Positions 4,246 to 5,587 of a stretch of DNA of 5,587 nt are shown here, in pieces; within the stretch, counting starts at the first letter, position 1, and each line of letters starts with the position of its first letter. The stretch covers positions 1 to 5,587 of the forward strand of contig CANGFL010000109.1 of assembly GCA_947453015.1 (NCBI GenBank), given 5' to 3'. Source of the stretch: Oxalobacteraceae bacterium. Lineage in GTDB: Bacteria; Pseudomonadota; Gammaproteobacteria; Burkholderiales; Burkholderiaceae_D. The notes below the pieces were generated by a model. It saw nothing but the letters and a program-made list of their open reading frames with translations. It ran no database searches and had not been told where the DNA came from. The translations under genes and the position numbers were made by a program.

Positions 4246-5587
4246 ATGTCCTTTTATACCGCTCTGACAGGTCTGCAAGCCGCTACTGCGCAGTTGTCTG
4301 TGACCAGTAATAACATCGCCAACGTGGGCACCACCGGTTTCAAGCGTTCACGCGCTGACTTCGGTGACATCTTTGCGACATCGCCTCTGCAAAAAGCATC
4401 GGCTACCGTCGGTCAGGGTGTGGCGATTAAACAGATCACGCAGGAATTCAGTCAGGGGAATATTCAATTCTCTGCAAACTCACTTGATATCGCGATTACG
4501 GGTGACGGTTTTTTCCCGTTGAAATCAGCTGATGGCCTGCAAGACATTTACACGCGTAACGGTACCTTCTTGTTGGACAATTCGTTCAACGTAGTCAATG
4601 CAGCAGGGCAGTCCTTGATTGCAGCAGGCGTTGACTCCTCCGGTAAAGCGGATTTGGAAAATCTTTCTAAATTAAATATCCCTCGTAAGACGACGGGTGA
4701 TGCAGTCGAAACATCGGCGATTACGCTGGGTTTGAATTTCCCTGCGGATGCGGCGGTGATTACTAAGCCATTCGACAAGACCGATCCGACGACTTATAAC
4801 AAAACGACCGCCGTTACTGTGTATGACGCCGGTGGTAATGATTATTTGGCGACCGTTTACTACGCAAAAACTCAAGTAGCAGGTGCGAACGACCCCACTA
4901 GTAAATGGCAAACCTATGTGTATATTGGTGATACACGCTTACAAGAAAATCTGATTCAAGCCAACGACAGAGGCGACAAACTTTACGTTAATAAATATGG
5001 CCAGACGCTGCCTGAAAGTAAAATTCCTCCTGAAAATATTGCGCGTGGAGTGACGCAATTAATTCATTTGGACGATTTGAAAAATCCTATTGATTCAACG
5101 CCAGCAGCACTCGCTGGCCAGCAAATTGATACCAGTATCAATACTAATTTCAAAAGCGGTTTGAATGTATACAGCACCTTGTTGTCGCAAGTGCCAGCTA
5201 ATGTGGGTGGGCAAACTCAAGTTATCGACGCCTCCACATTGACAGGTACGGCCGGCACCATACAACTCACCTTACCTCCATTGGCAGGTGCTAATGCGCA
5301 AACGCCTATTACCGTCACGCTCTCTCCGATAACCTTAACTGGTACAGAAACAAAATTAGAAGTGGCTAGTTTGATTGCTAGTTCGATTGCAGCTGATCCA
5401 ACGTTTAAATCTAGCGGCGGTTTTCCAGGTCGCAGTGTGGTCGATAATGGTGATGGCACAGTTTCAGTCACGTTTTCTAAAGCGGATGATGTGAATGATG
5501 TCGTCAATCCTACAACTGGGGTGTCAGCAATTCCTTTAATTACCGCGACCTCCGGCACGGGTACACAATCAGCAGTTGAGCTATATC
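4246..5587 (+). CDS. flgE: Flagellar hook protein FlgE, 5' part (runs off the right edge)
   Basis: FlgE is the hook subunit, polymerised under the FlgD cap after type III export. The frame is open for 447 codons to the window end. The N terminus MSFYTALTGLQAATAQLSV, then NNIANVGTTGFKRSR (22-36), is the D0/D1 signature. GDGFFPL (86-92) and YTRNGTFLLD (102-111) follow, then the D2-type VYDAGGNDYLATVYYAKT segment (from 192) with W221. After GLNVYSTLL (from 305) comes a Thr-rich beta/alpha module (about 326-430) that seems extra to the short enteric form. No C-terminal D0 helix has been reached, although E. coli FlgE is only about 402 residues, so this is an enlarged hook subunit. AGGAG at 4233-4237, eight bases upstream, supports the start. 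It is the fourth gene of the operon, 38 bp after flgD. Confidence 0.96.
   Translation, partial: MSFYTALTGLQAATAQLSVTSNNIANVGTTGFKRSRADFGDIFATSPLQKASATVGQGVAIKQITQEFSQGNIQFSANSLDIAITGDGFFPLKSADGLQDIYTRNGTFLLDNSFNVVNAAGQSLIAAGVDSSGKADLENLSKLNIPRKTTGDAVETSAITLGLNFPADAAVITKPFDKTDPTTYNKTTAVTVYDAGGNDYLATVYYAKTQVAGANDPTSKWQTYVYIGDTRLQENLIQANDRGDKLYVNKYGQTLPESKIPPENIARGVTQLIHLDDLKNPIDSTPAALAGQQIDTSINTNFKSGLNVYSTLLSQVPANVGGQTQVIDASTLTGTAGTIQLTLPPLAGANAQTPITVTLSPITLTGTETKLEVASLIASSIAADPTFKSSGGFPGRSVVDNGDGTVSVTFSKADDVNDVVNPTTGVSAIPLITATSGTGTQSAVELY

Noticed and set aside
5217..5558. Minus-strand open frame of 113 codons opposite flgE
   Set aside because: It is a shadow of the Thr/Val-rich part of flgE and resembles no known protein.

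Overview
The window is a gene-dense piece of a bacterial flagellar locus, probably from a Gammaproteobacterium with a polar-flagellum type RpoN/FliA hierarchy. The evidence is the gene order (flgA divergent from a rightward flgBCDE operon), a perfect sigma-54 -24/-12 promoter in front of flgB, two further sigma-54-like promoters between flgA and its neighbour, and a sigma-28-like promoter downstream of flgA where flgM usually lies. Base composition looks moderate (near 50% G+C by eye) and even across the genes. Nothing suggests a mobile element or recent transfer. The species cannot be named from this sequence.

Layout. 1-152: short AT-rich non-coding edge with a leftward FliA-like promoter and a hairpin. 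153-1247 (minus): flgA, the periplasmic P-ring assembly chaperone, unusually long because it seems to carry three SAF-like repeats instead of one. 1248-1381: divergent intergenic region with two sigma-54-like promoters that point towards each other. 1382-2341 (plus): an unnamed protein with a LysM domain followed by a lysozyme/lytic-transglycosylase-like domain and no signal peptide. 2342-2645: 304-bp regulatory region with two near-identical GGCAA/TTGCC palindromes about five helical turns apart, the second followed by a T-run, then the sigma-54 promoter and leader of flgB. 2646-5587 (plus): flgB, flgC (proximal rod), flgD (hook cap) and the 5' part of flgE (hook), spaced 6, 11 and 38 bp apart, clearly one operon that continues past the right edge.

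How it fits together. FlgB and FlgC build the proximal rod, FlgD caps the growing hook and FlgE polymerises into it. FlgA helps form the P ring through which the rod passes. The rod has to cross the peptidoglycan, and the LysM-transglycosylase protein, under its own sigma-54 promoter between flgA and flgB, is a good candidate for a wall-opening enzyme dedicated to this job. That role is inferred from domains and context. It is the least ordinary gene in the window.
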